64,000 bases of DNA from Agrobacterium tumefaciens (GTDB lineage: Bacteria > Pseudomonadota > Alphaproteobacteria > Rhizobiales > Rhizobiaceae). Within the stretch, counting starts at the first letter, position 1. Each line of letters opens with the position of its first letter. Made by a program: the position numbers and the translations under genes. Shown one piece after another: positions 36,058-44,824 of this stretch. The stretch spans positions 124,001-188,000 of the forward strand of contig NZ_SUPW01000009.1 in the NCBI RefSeq assembly GCF_013337285.1, read 5' to 3'. The notes under the pieces were generated by a model that was not told the origin of the DNA, searched no databases, and worked only from the letters and a program-made list of their open reading frames with translations.

Positions 36058-36112
36058 CAAACTCATCCTTCGTGATTGTTGCGTATGGCACATAATATAT
36101 GTTATCCGCTTT

Positions 36113-36132
36113 TTGTACGATCTGTATGACAA
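36113..36132. promoter_or_regulatory. Candidate hexuronate-regulator operator between kduI and udh
   Basis: An imperfect dyad with TTGTAC at 36113-36118 and GTATGACAA at 36124-36132. Read on the minus strand it shares TCATACA and the spacing with the palindrome before kdgD. Its place between divergent uronate genes fits control of both by one regulator. Confidence 0.45.
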
Positions 36133-36194
36133 GGTCAAGAGGCACGCCATATCTCGACCACGTCGCAGACGGGCAAAGCTGAGGGAGAATGGCA

Positions 36195-36992
36195 ATGAAA
36201 CGGCTTCTTGTTACCGGTGCGGCGGGCCAGCTTGGCCGCGTCATGCGTGAACGTCTGGCGCCGATGGCCGAGATATTGCGTCTTGCCGATCTCTCCCCGC
36301 TCGAGCCGGCAGGGCCGAACGAGGAATGCGTGCAATGCGACCTTGCGGATGCGGATGCCGTGAATGCGATGGTTGCCGGTTGCGACGGCATCGTTCATCT
36401 GGGCGGCATATCGGTGGAGAAGCCCTTCGAGCAGATTCTTCAGGGCAATATCATCGGGATTTATAATCTCTATGAGGCCGCCCGCGCCCATGGCCAGCCG
36501 CGGATCGTCTTTGCCAGTTCCAACCATACGATCGGTTATTACCCGCAAACCGAGCGGCTCGGCCCCGATGTTCCGGTGCGGCCGGATGGTCTTTACGGCG
36601 TCTCCAAATGTTTCGGCGAGAACCTCGCCCGCATGTATTTCGATAAATTCGGGCAGGAGACGGCGCTGGTGCGCATCGGCTCCTGCACCCCGGAGCCTGT
36701 CAATTACCGCATGCTGTCCACCTGGTTTTCCTACGATGATTTCGTCTCGCTGATCGAGGCGACGTTCCGCGCGCCCGTGCTCGGCTGCCCCATCGTCTGG
36801 GGCGCATCGGCCAATGAGGCCGGCTGGTGGGACAATTCGCATCTCGGCTTCCTGGGCTGGAAACCGAAGGACAATGCCGAGACCTTCCGTCAGCATATAG
36901 CCGAGACGACCCCGAAGCCGGACCCGAAGGATGCGTTGGTGCGGTTTCAGGGCGGCACGTTTGTCGACAACCCGATCTTCAAGCAGAGCTGA
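36195..36992 (+). CDS. udh: Uronate dehydrogenase
   Basis: NAD-dependent extended-SDR enzyme, 265 aa, oxidising D-galacturonate and D-glucuronate to their 1,5-lactones. It appears nearly identical to the characterised A. fabrum enzyme (Atu3143 from memory). The motif TGAAGQLGR is at 7-15, and the catalytic Tyr134 and Lys138 lie in YGVSK, with FASSNHTIGYYPQ just before. The start at the second ATG has GAGGGAGA at better spacing; an ATG 6 nt upstream is also possible. It is divergent from kduI and leads into the regulator and kdgF genes. Confidence 0.95.
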   Translation: MKRLLVTGAAGQLGRVMRERLAPMAEILRLADLSPLEPAGPNEECVQCDLADADAVNAMVAGCDGIVHLGGISVEKPFEQILQGNIIGIYNLYEAARAHGQPRIVFASSNHTIGYYPQTERLGPDVPVRPDGLYGVSKCFGENLARMYFDKFGQETALVRIGSCTPEPVNYRMLSTWFSYDDFVSLIEATFRAPVLGCPIVWGASANEAGWWDNSHLGFLGWKPKDNAETFRQHIAETTPKPDPKDALVRFQGGTFVDNPIFKQS

Positions 36993-37081
36993 GTGATCAG
37001 CGGGATTGCAAGCCGGGCCGCGAATAACGTATCGAGGACATTCGGACGCAACCCCGCACCCTTTTTAGAACGGCGACACAG

Positions 37082-37819
37082 ATGACAAAAGCGACAACCT
37101 CCGAACTGGCAACTCCGCAAGCCAAGACGCTTGTGGTGAAGGTTTCGGAGGAACTCCGCAGCCAGATCGCCAAGGGCCGTTACAAGACGGGCGAACGCCT
37201 GCCCTCCGAGGCGCAGCTGACGCAGGAATTCGGCGTGAGCCGCACCGTGGTACGCGAGGCCATCGCCTCGCTGCGCTCCGACGGTCTGGTGGAGCCGCGT
37301 CAGGGCGCCGGCGTCTTCGTGCTGGAGCCCGCACCCGTGGAGCGACGCCCCTTTCACAATGTCGATCTCGCCCGGGTTTCCTCGCTGATCGAAATGCTGG
37401 AACTGCGCACCGCCGTGGAAGGCGATGCCGCTGCCCTTGCCGCCATTCGCCGCTCTCCGGCGCAGGAGGAAAAGATCATCGAGGCCTTCGATGCCTTCCG
37501 CGCCAGCGCCGCAAAGGGAATTCCCACGGCCGAAGCCGATTTCGCCTTTCATCTTGCCGTGGCCGAAGCGACCAACAATCCGCGCTTCAGCGAGTTCCTG
37601 CAGGTGCTCGGCTCAACCGTCATTCCGCGCCGTGCCGTGGCCGAAAACGGCTCGGAAACCGTGCTTTCCCCCGCCGATCTCAGCCGTCTCGTCGGCGAAC
37701 ATGAAGCGATCCTGATCGCCATACAGGACGGCAACGAGGACGCGGCGCGAAGCGCCATGCGCAACCATCTGAAAAGCAGCCAGACGCGTTATCGCGCCAT
37801 GCTGCGCGCGCCGCGCTGA
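37082..37819 (+). CDS. GntR/FCD-family regulator of hexuronate genes
   Basis: FadR-type transcription factor, 245 aa. The winged helix occupies residues ~16-80 (LRSQIAKGRYKTGERLPSEAQLTQEFGVSRTVVREAIASLRSDGLVEPRQGAG), and the helical FCD effector domain follows with conserved ligand residues in ELRTAVEGDAAALAA, ADFAFHLAVAEATNN and LVGEHEAILIAIQ. It lies between udh and kdgF in the same direction. Probable effectors are galacturonate pathway intermediates, and probable sites are the palindromes before kdgD and kduI. Confidence 0.9.
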   Translation: MTKATTSELATPQAKTLVVKVSEELRSQIAKGRYKTGERLPSEAQLTQEFGVSRTVVREAIASLRSDGLVEPRQGAGVFVLEPAPVERRPFHNVDLARVSSLIEMLELRTAVEGDAAALAAIRRSPAQEEKIIEAFDAFRASAAKGIPTAEADFAFHLAVAEATNNPRFSEFLQVLGSTVIPRRAVAENGSETVLSPADLSRLVGEHEAILIAIQDGNEDAARSAMRNHLKSSQTRYRAMLRAPR

Positions 37820-37861
37820 GACGGCCGGCCTCAACCGCATTAAAAGACCAAGGAGAACGAC

Positions 37862-38179
37862 ATGCAGCAGCTTCCCAAATTCCCCACCGTTTCGCCCGAT
37901 GACGGCGTGGAACGCAATGTGCTTTCCGAAGCGCCTGAGCTGATGGTCGTGTCCTTCCGGTTCAAGACCGGCGCAGAAGGCAAGCTGCACAGCCATCCGC
38001 ATGTGCAGTCCACCTACGTCGCCAGCGGCAGCTTCCGCTTTTACCGCGATGGCGAAGCTTATGATCTGCAAAAGGGCGACAGCCTGATCATTCCCGGCCA
38101 TGTCGAACACGGCTGCCTGTGTCTGGAAGAGGGTGAGCTGATCGATTGCTTCACCCCGCGCCGCGACGACTTTCTCTAA
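37862..38179 (+). CDS. kdgF: Pectin degradation cupin (uronate linearisation)
   Basis: Single-domain cupin, 105 aa, of the KdgF type, which opens the cyclic 4,5-unsaturated uronate to the linear 5-keto form used by KduI. The metal cluster is in KLHSHPHVQSTYVASGSF (His43, His45, His47, Gln49), with a second His motif PGHVEHGC and the ending ELIDCFTPRRDDFL. AAGGAGA precedes the ATG. It is last in the udh-gntR-kdgF run and completes the set with GH105, KduI and KduD. Confidence 0.9.
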   Translation: MQQLPKFPTVSPDDGVERNVLSEAPELMVVSFRFKTGAEGKLHSHPHVQSTYVASGSFRFYRDGEAYDLQKGDSLIIPGHVEHGCLCLEEGELIDCFTPRRDDFL

Positions 38180-38186
38180 ACCGGCG

Positions 38187-39419
38187 TCAGTCCCCGGATA
38201 AATCCTTGAGAGTGCGTGGCAGGCTGTTCATGCACTCTGCGCCTGTTGATGTCACGAGGAACTGATCCTCGATCATCAGTGCGCCCATCCCTTCGCCGTA
38301 AAAAGGCGCTTCGAGCGCAACCACCATGCTGGGAAGAATGATTTCCGGATTGTCATGGGAAAAGAACGGCCATTCCTCGATACCAACACCACCGCCGACG
38401 GAATGGCCGAAATGACCGCGATAATATTCGCCGAAACCTTGCCTGCGCATCGAGGCCAGCATGGCCGCGTGCACCGCGCCAAAGCTATTGCCGGGTCGGA
38501 GCGCTTCCAGCCCGCAGGCGAAAGCCGCTTCCAGCGCTTTGAAAATATCGGCAGCAAGAGCCGAGACCGGCCCCCACGAAAAAGTCCGCGCACCGTCAGA
38601 AGAATAACCGTCTACCAGCGTGCCAACATCGGCCTTGATCAGCGCGCCCGGAGTGACCGCTGCCGTCATATCCGACAGGGCCGGACCGACGGAAATATAG
38701 TCCCAATGCCCGCTCAGCGAAAAACCGGATTTCGCGGCATGTGCCTGCGCGCCGGATTTCCAGGCGGCGGAGAGTTGACCAAGGGCTGCTCCCGGTCGAA
38801 CGGCGGCCGCCATCTCGACCAACCCTGCCTCGGCGGCGGCTGCCGCCTGCCTGAGAAGTTTGATCTCGCGTTCTGACTTCACCGCCCTCAGACGTTTCAG
38901 CACCGTCGAACCATCAATCCAGTTCACGTCGGGCAGCGCCTGCCGCAGCGCTGAAAAATCGGCGGCGGGCATGAATTCCAGATCCGCACCAATGCGCGCC
39001 GCAGACAGCCCGCGCTCCCGCAGCAGATCGGAGAGCAGCCCGAAACAGGCGGCACGATCGAATGTCTCCGGCCGCGGCCCACCGGAATTGTTGCGGCGAT
39101 AGGCATCATCCACCTGCGTGGCGGCTTCCACACCCGAAAGATCGACCATATCGATCCAGATGCGATGGCAGCGCAGATCGACATCAGGCGCGGCCTTCCC
39201 GACGAGCGCGGCGGCATGATCGCTGACGACGGCGGCGAGCGTCACCCCGGCATCGGCCGGCACCAGCGCAATCGCGGAACCCGCTTTGCCCCACATCGTC
39301 GCCACGCCGGCAGGAGCACCGACGGCATAACGGAAGGCTTCGGGCTGGAACAGCACCAACGCATCGATATCCGCCTCCCGCATCAGCTGCTGCGCACGGC
39401 TTCGGTTGATATCGGTCAT
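38187..39419 (-). CDS. M24 family metallopeptidase (Xaa-Pro aminopeptidase-like)
   Basis: Creatinase/aminopeptidase-P fold protein, 410 aa. The C-terminal pita-bread domain has the five expected metal ligands in order: Asp (IKADVG), Asp (YSSDGARTF), His (GHFGHSVGGG), Glu (ALEAPFY) and Glu (IEDQFLVT). The N-terminal creatinase-like domain spans about residues 1-170. Substrate could be a peptide or a small amidine/amide, as in creatinase or ectoine hydrolase. It converges on kdgF with 7 nt between, and is not obviously part of the uronate pathway. Confidence 0.85.
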   Translation of the reverse strand: MTDINRSRAQQLMREADIDALVLFQPEAFRYAVGAPAGVATMWGKAGSAIALVPADAGVTLAAVVSDHAAALVGKAAPDVDLRCHRIWIDMVDLSGVEAATQVDDAYRRNNSGGPRPETFDRAACFGLLSDLLRERGLSAARIGADLEFMPAADFSALRQALPDVNWIDGSTVLKRLRAVKSEREIKLLRQAAAAAEAGLVEMAAAVRPGAALGQLSAAWKSGAQAHAAKSGFSLSGHWDYISVGPALSDMTAAVTPGALIKADVGTLVDGYSSDGARTFSWGPVSALAADIFKALEAAFACGLEALRPGNSFGAVHAAMLASMRRQGFGEYYRGHFGHSVGGGVGIEEWPFFSHDNPEIILPSMVVALEAPFYGEGMGALMIEDQFLVTSTGAECMNSLPRTLKDLSGD

Positions 39420-39549
39420 GGGAACCCCGGTGATTGTTTGGCAACGCGTTTCTGAACCTAAGCTTTAGCAGTCACCGGGAGAGGAAAGAAGGTGGAAGAT
39501 GACATCTCCACCCGGAGAATCGCCAGTTGAAGCAAGCGGATGCCACTTG

Positions 39550-39673
39550 TTTCTTCTCCCCGCCGGGGAGAAGTCCGCGGCAGCGGGATGAGGGGGGAAG
39601 GGTAGAGATATTCGGCAACGTGGCCCCCTCATCCGACCCTTCGGGCCACCTTCTCCCCCTCGGGGAGAAGAAA
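39550..39673. repeat. RIME-like palindromic intergenic element, copy 1
   Basis: A 124-bp element bounded by inverted TTTCTTCTCCCC / GGGGAGAAGAAA, with internal hairpins (CTTCTCCCCGCCGGGGAGAAG, CCCGAAGGGT-type) and conserved CCCTCATCC blocks. It matches copy 2 at 44667-44790 in inverse orientation and equal length. By recall it resembles the RIME elements of rhizobia. It fills most of the 315-bp gap between the M24 and fusion genes; the rest of the gap shows nothing else. Confidence 0.8.
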
Positions 39674-39734
39674 TATGCCGCAACGCGTTGCCCTATCCGA
39701 ATGAGCGGCGGATAAATCCGCCGCTTGTCGTCTT

Positions 39735-41738
39735 TCAAGCCTCCAGCCACTTCACCTGCTCATCCGTCAGCGCAATATCCAGCGCCGAAAGGCTGTCCTC
39801 CAGCTCCGCAATCGTGCGCGGCCCGATCAGCGGAATGACCGGGAAAGGCTGGGCGATGACATAAGCGAGCGCGATGTGGATCGGGTGGCGGCCCAGTTTC
39901 TGCGCAAGCTCGATTGCCCGGTCGCGGCGGTCGAAATTGCGGTCGGAATACCAGACGCGGACGATTTCCTCGTCGTCCTGCTTGTCCCGCCCGGCCCGGT
40001 CGGTGAAGAAGCCGCGCCCCTGGCTGGACCAGGCGAAGTTGGGGATCTGGCGCGATCGCAGCCAGGCCTTCCAGTCATCGTCCGAGGCCGCCACGCATCC
40101 CGCCCAGATGGGATCGAGCATTTCGGCGAGCGAGAAATTGTTGGAAAGCGCACCGGGTGCCTGTTTGCCATTCTTCTGCGCATAAACCGCCGCTTCGTCC
40201 ATGCGCTCGCGCGTCCAGTTCGAGCCGCCGAAGATGCCGCGAATGCGGCCGCGCCGGACTTCGGCATCCATGGCGTCGACAAATTCACCGACCGGCACGT
40301 CGGGATTATCGCGATGCATGAAATAGGCATCGACATAATCCGTTTTCAGTCGCTGCAACGACTGATCAAGCTGTTTAGCGATCATATCGGGATAGCAGAG
40401 CGGTGAATGCGCGCCCTTGCCGATCAGCACGATCTCCTCACGCGGCACGTTGCGGCTGGTGTGCCAGTCACCGAAAATCGCCTCGGTCCTGCCTGCGCCA
40501 TAAACATAGGCCGTATCGAAGAGATTGCCGCCCGCTTCGTAAAAGGCATCCAGCGTCAGGGATGCGGAGGCGAAATTGGGGAAAAACTCGAAACCGAGCG
40601 CGACCACGGAAGCGGGTTTGGCAAGGCCCGGTATTTGCCGCTTCGGAACCGAATTTCCGGCAACGACCGTGCCACCGGCAATATTTCCGCTGCGCGATGT
40701 CGCCTTTTCGACGCTGTATTCCAGCCCGACGGAAGCCCGCCACTGGTCCATGACACGCAGATTGCCGAGGCTATCGGCCCAGGCCATGCCGGGTGCATCG
40801 AATTCCTTTTTGCCCTGGCGAATTGCTTCGCCGGCCGCATCGACTTCGAAGGAATAAAGCCAGCGATCCTCCGGCACCTCGATGGTTTCGACCTTGTCGC
40901 CCCTGATGATATCGATCCGGCCGGTGCCGCCCTTGTGGCCGGCGGCGAACCAGAAATCCTTAACCTCGATGCGGCCTTCCGAACCGATGATGCGCAGCAC
41001 ATTGTCCTGCCCCGCCATGATCGAGCAGGAGACTTCGGCGACGATGCCGTTTGCAAATTTCAGCACGGCGGAGGCCCATTCATCAACGCCCGACTGGCCG
41101 AGATGCGCCGCACCTGCGACCTTTTCCGGTTCGGCGAAGGGTTTTCCGTCTACTGCACCGGCAATCATCCGCACCATGGAAACCGGATAACCGCCGACAT
41201 CAAGAATGCCGCCGCCGGCCGTTTCATTGGCGAACAGCCGGTGATCGGCCCGGAACGAACCCATGTTGAAACCGAAGCTGGAGCGGATGAGGCGGATATC
41301 GCCCACCGCACGGCTCTTCACCAGTTCGACCAGTTTCGCCGTCTGCGGATGCAGGCGATACATATAGGCTTCGCCGGCAAAGACGCCGGCCTTTTTCGCC
41401 TCATGGAAAATGGCGTCGGCATCATAGGCGGAAAGGGCGATGGGCTTTTCCACCAGCACGTTCTTGCCGGCCCGGATCGCCTTGATCGCCCATTCGGCAT
41501 GGCCGGTATGGGGTGTGGCGATGTAGACGGCATCGATATCGGGATCGGCAAGCAGCGCATCGTACCCATGAATGATGCGCGCACCGGCGAAAGCCTCGGC
41601 AAGGCCAGGCTTATCCGGATTGCGGGTGGCGATGGCCTCTAACCTGCCGGTGCGGGAATGGGCGATACCGTCAGCAAAGGTTCTCGCGATGGTGCCCGGG
41701 CCGATGATGCCCCAGCGGATCGGTTGTTCGGTCGTCAT
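39735..41738 (-). CDS. Fused Gfo/Idh/MocA dehydrogenase - aldo/keto reductase
   Basis: Bifunctional 667-aa protein. Residues 1-~335 are a complete Gfo/Idh/MocA oxidoreductase (WGIIGPGTIARTFADGI, VLVEKPIALSAYDAD, AGGGILDVGGYPV). Residues ~360-667 are an aldo/keto reductase (LFDTAYVYGAGRTE with catalytic Asp and Tyr, IGKGAH with Lys, YFMHRDNP with His, IPLIGPRT). The linker is short, and no frameshift or stop lies between, so it is a real fusion. Together the two could oxidise and re-reduce a sugar at different carbons, recycling cofactor. It ends an ABC operon under AraC control. Confidence 0.88.
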   Translation of the reverse strand: MTTEQPIRWGIIGPGTIARTFADGIAHSRTGRLEAIATRNPDKPGLAEAFAGARIIHGYDALLADPDIDAVYIATPHTGHAEWAIKAIRAGKNVLVEKPIALSAYDADAIFHEAKKAGVFAGEAYMYRLHPQTAKLVELVKSRAVGDIRLIRSSFGFNMGSFRADHRLFANETAGGGILDVGGYPVSMVRMIAGAVDGKPFAEPEKVAGAAHLGQSGVDEWASAVLKFANGIVAEVSCSIMAGQDNVLRIIGSEGRIEVKDFWFAAGHKGGTGRIDIIRGDKVETIEVPEDRWLYSFEVDAAGEAIRQGKKEFDAPGMAWADSLGNLRVMDQWRASVGLEYSVEKATSRSGNIAGGTVVAGNSVPKRQIPGLAKPASVVALGFEFFPNFASASLTLDAFYEAGGNLFDTAYVYGAGRTEAIFGDWHTSRNVPREEIVLIGKGAHSPLCYPDMIAKQLDQSLQRLKTDYVDAYFMHRDNPDVPVGEFVDAMDAEVRRGRIRGIFGGSNWTRERMDEAAVYAQKNGKQAPGALSNNFSLAEMLDPIWAGCVAASDDDWKAWLRSRQIPNFAWSSQGRGFFTDRAGRDKQDDEEIVRVWYSDRNFDRRDRAIELAQKLGRHPIHIALAYVIAQPFPVIPLIGPRTIAELEDSLSALDIALTDEQVKWLEA

Positions 41739-41776
41739 GAAATCCTCGTCTTTGATGTGGGTGCTTGGGAAAAGGT

Positions 41777-42862
41777 TCAGCGCAGGCGGGTGCCGTCGCT
41801 GTCGAAAAGAAAGGCCTTGCGGGCGGAAAGGCCGACCGTCAGCCGGTCGCGATTGCCGACATCGCGCGATTCCGGCCGCTCGATGATAAGCTGCTCGTCG
41901 CCTGCGGTACGGGCATAGACATAGCTTGTATTGCCGAGATGTTCGGCGACATCGACATGCACGGTGAGATCGGCATCACCCCCACCCGCATCGGCAAAAT
42001 GTTCGGGCCGGATGCCGAGCGAGACTTTGCTTCCTTCGTTCAAACGGTCCCTTATCGGCAGGGTCAGCCGCACCGCGGGATCGCTGTCGAGCGACAGCGT
42101 GGCGCTCTCCGCGCCGCTGCCGATGATAGTGGCGTCGAGAAAATTCATCTTCGGCGAACCGACGAAACCGGCAACGAAGCGATTGGCGGGATCGTCATAG
42201 AGATCGAGCGGCGCGCCGACCTGTTCGATATTGCCTGCCCGCAGCACGACGATCTTGTCGGCGAGCGTCATCGCCTCGGTCTGGTCGTGGGTCACATAGA
42301 TCATCGTGGTGCCGAGCTGCTTGTGCAGCCGCGAGATTTCCACCCGCATCTGCACCCGCAGCTCCGCATCGAGGTTCGACAAGGGCTCATCGAACAGGAA
42401 GACCTGCGGTTCGCGCACGATGGCGCGGCCGATGGCGACGCGCTGGCGCTGGCCGCCGGAAAGCTGCTTCGGCCGGCGCTGCATCAATTCGTTGATCTGC
42501 AGGATGTCGGCGGCGCGGCTGACACGCTTTTGCGTATCGGCCTTGGGATTGCCGTTCATTCTAAGGCCGAAGGACAGGTTTTCGGCCACCGTCATATGCG
42601 GATAAAGCGCATAGGACTGGAACACCATGGCAATGCCGCGATCGGCCGGATCGGCATCGTTGACCGTCCTGCCGCCGATGCTGATATCACCGTCCGAAAT
42701 ATCCTCCAGCCCGGCGATCATGCGCAGCAGCGTGGATTTGCCACAGCCGGAGGGACCGACGAAAACGACGAATTCGCCATCGGCAATATCGAGATCGGCG
42801 CCGTGGATGACTTCCAGCGCGCCATAACGCTTGACCACGTTCTTGAGCGAAAGTTCCGCCAT
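41777..42862 (-). CDS. Sugar ABC transporter ATP-binding protein (MalK/UgpC type)
   Basis: CUT1 importer ATPase, 361 aa. Walker [10 protein letters not shown] is at residues 36-44, [14 protein letters not shown] near 135, then [20 protein letters not shown] and a TOBE domain (SLGIRPEHF). It follows the second permease gene by 9 nt and precedes the fusion enzyme by 38 nt. It belongs to the third MalK-type system in the window. Confidence 0.93.
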   Translation of the reverse strand: MAELSLKNVVKRYGALEVIHGADLDIADGEFVVFVGPSGCGKSTLLRMIAGLEDISDGDISIGGRTVNDADPADRGIAMVFQSYALYPHMTVAENLSFGLRMNGNPKADTQKRVSRAADILQINELMQRRPKQLSGGQRQRVAIGRAIVREPQVFLFDEPLSNLDAELRVQMRVEISRLHKQLGTTMIYVTHDQTEAMTLADKIVVLRAGNIEQVGAPLDLYDDPANRFVAGFVGSPKMNFLDATIIGSGAESATLSLDSDPAVRLTLPIRDRLNEGSKVSLGIRPEHFADAGGGDADLTVHVDVAEHLGNTSYVYARTAGDEQLIIERPESRDVGNRDRLTVGLSARKAFLFDSDGTRLR

Positions 42863-42871
42863 GCGGCCCCC

Positions 42872-43708
42872 TTACTTGACTGCCCCGGCGGAAATGCCGG
42901 CGATGAAGTGGCGCTGCAAAGCCACGAAAACCACGAGGATGGGCGCGGTGAGCAGCACCGCCCCCGCCATGATGCCGCCCCATGACACTTTGGTAAGCCC
43001 GATGAGGGTGCCAAGCGCCACGGGAGCGGTCATCATTCCTGGGCGGGAATTGATGAGAAGCGGCCAGAGATAATTGTTCCATGAGGCCAGGAAGAGAATG
43101 ATGGAGAGCGCCGCCATGGTGGGCCGCGCCAGGGGCAAGGCGATGCGCAGGAAGATCTGCCATTCCTTGACGCCTTCCACCCGTGCCGCATCGAAAAGCT
43201 CCGTCGGCATCATCGAGAAGGATTGCCGCATGAACAAAACGCCGAGCGAGTTGAACAGCGGCGGCACGATCAGCGCCACCCAGCTATTGGCGAGTTTGAA
43301 CTCCCGCGCCACCATGATGAATTGCGGAATGACCACGACCGCGAAAGGCAGGGTGATGGTGCCGAGAATGATGGCGATCACCACCCCGCGACCGGCAAAA
43401 CGATACCGCGCCAGCGCCCAGCCCGCCATCGACGTCAGGAACACCGAAAGAACGGTATAGATGACGGCAACGGTGATCGAGATGAACATGGCCCGCAGGA
43501 AATTGGTGTCCGCCTGCAGGTTCTGGAAGTTCTCGATGAAGTTGGTGGAGGGAACGAGCACGATATCCGGGCTGAAAATGCCATAATCCGGCATGGTCGA
43601 GAACACGAACATCATCCACAGCGGAAACAGCCAGATGATGGCAAGCGGGGTCAACGCCGCATGCAACGCGATCTTCTGCCAGAAAAGCGTTCTGGATTTC
43701 GATCTCAT
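42872..43708 (-). CDS. Sugar ABC transporter permease (MalG type)
   Basis: Inner-membrane permease, 278 aa, about six spans starting KIALHAALTPLAIIWLFPLWMMFVFST. The EAA loop is degenerate: FDAARVEGVKEWQIFLRIALP. It overlaps the MalF-type gene by 4 nt (ATGA), showing coupled translation of the pair. Confidence 0.92.
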   Translation of the reverse strand: MRSKSRTLFWQKIALHAALTPLAIIWLFPLWMMFVFSTMPDYGIFSPDIVLVPSTNFIENFQNLQADTNFLRAMFISITVAVIYTVLSVFLTSMAGWALARYRFAGRGVVIAIILGTITLPFAVVVIPQFIMVAREFKLANSWVALIVPPLFNSLGVLFMRQSFSMMPTELFDAARVEGVKEWQIFLRIALPLARPTMAALSIILFLASWNNYLWPLLINSRPGMMTAPVALGTLIGLTKVSWGGIMAGAVLLTAPILVVFVALQRHFIAGISAGAVK

Positions 43709-44565
43709 TTCGGCTCCCTCCCGACCCAGAGATTAAGCAGGGAAATGGCGATGGCGAGCGCCGCCATGGTGTAGGCGATGGCCGAGGCGTAACCGAAATT
43801 GAGCGAAGTGAAGCCCTGCCGGTAAAGGAACAGCCCCAGCGTCTCCGTGCCGCCGCCCGGCCCACCCCTGTTGGTGATGAGGAAAGGTTCAGCGAAAAGC
43901 TGCATGGTGCCGATGACCGACAGGACGACGCAGAAGAGGATGATGGGTTTAAGCAACGGCAGCGTGATGTAAAAGAACTGCTGGCGCTTGCTGACCTTGT
44001 CCAGCGTCGCCGCCTCGTAGACATCGCCGGGGATGGATTGCAGCCCGGCGAGGATGATGATGGCGTTATACCCCGCCCACCGCCAGGTAACCGCGATGAT
44101 GACGAGCGCCATGGCCGCATTGGCATTGTCGAACCAGGAAATGGGCGAAAGGCCAACTGAGGTGATGAGCTTGTTGATGATGCCGAAATCGGCGCTGAAC
44201 ATCAGCCGGAACACAGCCGCATAGGCGACCTCGCCGACGACAACAGGCGCGAAAAAGGCAAAACGATAAAGCGGCCGCGCCTTCAGAAGCGACGAGTTCA
44301 GCAGCACCGCCATGACGGTGGCAAGCGCGATCATGACCGGCACCTGAATGACCAGAATGATCAGCGTATTGTAGAGCGCATTATAAAATGCCGGATCGGA
44401 GACGAGCCGACCCCAGTTCATGGAGGGCGCAAACCGCCATGGGTTGATGCGCGTATTCTGGAACGACAGCATGAACGAGCTGATGATCGGCCAGACCCAG
44501 AAGGTGGCGAAAATCAGGAGATAGGGCGCGAGGAACGCATAGGCGATCCTGTTCCTAGACGGCAT
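43705..44565 (-). CDS. Sugar ABC transporter permease (MalF type)
   Basis: Inner-membrane permease, 286 aa, first span IAYAFLAPYLLIFATFWVWPIISSFML, EAA loop YEAATLDKVSKRQQFFYITLP. The start is the ATG behind TGGAGG; an in-frame ATG at 44652 would add 29 residues without a ribosome site. A RIME-like repeat separates it from the SBP gene, so the permeases are likely made at lower levels than the SBP. Confidence 0.92.
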   Translation of the reverse strand: MPSRNRIAYAFLAPYLLIFATFWVWPIISSFMLSFQNTRINPWRFAPSMNWGRLVSDPAFYNALYNTLIILVIQVPVMIALATVMAVLLNSSLLKARPLYRFAFFAPVVVGEVAYAAVFRLMFSADFGIINKLITSVGLSPISWFDNANAAMALVIIAVTWRWAGYNAIIILAGLQSIPGDVYEAATLDKVSKRQQFFYITLPLLKPIILFCVVLSVIGTMQLFAEPFLITNRGGPGGGTETLGLFLYRQGFTSLNFGYASAIAYTMAALAIAISLLNLWVGREPK

Positions 44566-44666
44566 GACGACCTCCAGATGCCGGATGATAAGCCGGATAA
44601 ATGGAAAGAGCTTGGAAGAGGCTGGCCCCATTTCAGGGCGAGGCCATAGCAAGGCAGTGCGGCAGG

Positions 44667-44790
44667 TTTCTTCTCCCCGAGGGGGAGAAGGTGGCCCGAA
44701 GGGTCGGATGAGGGGGCAACGCCAGTGACAAATCGCACCCTTGCCCCCTCATCCCGCTGCCGCGGACTTCTCCCCCTCGGGGAGAAGAAA
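44667..44790. repeat. RIME-like palindromic intergenic element, copy 2
   Basis: 124 bp bounded by TTTCTTCTCCCC / GGGGAGAAGAAA, with flanks nearly identical to copy 1 but in the reverse orientation. The central ~30 bp differ. It sits inside the ABC operon, between the SBP gene and the MalF-type permease gene, where its hairpins could terminate some transcripts or protect the SBP mRNA. Confidence 0.8.
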
Positions 44791-44824
44791 TTCGTGGCAC
44801 CCGCTCGGCCCATAAACCGTCGGC

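Noticed and set aside
39550-39673. Possible CRISPR or insertion-sequence end
   Set aside because: The repeat is a palindromic element with one other copy 5 kb away; no spacer periodicity, transposase or target duplication is seen.
39735-41738. Fusion gene as a frameshift or assembly artefact
   Set aside because: The frame is continuous through a plausible linker and both halves are full-length, so no frameshift is needed to explain it.
41765-42985. 406-aa open frame on the plus strand
   Set aside because: Mirror of the MalK-type ATPase; similar mirror frames occur opposite the other two ATPases.
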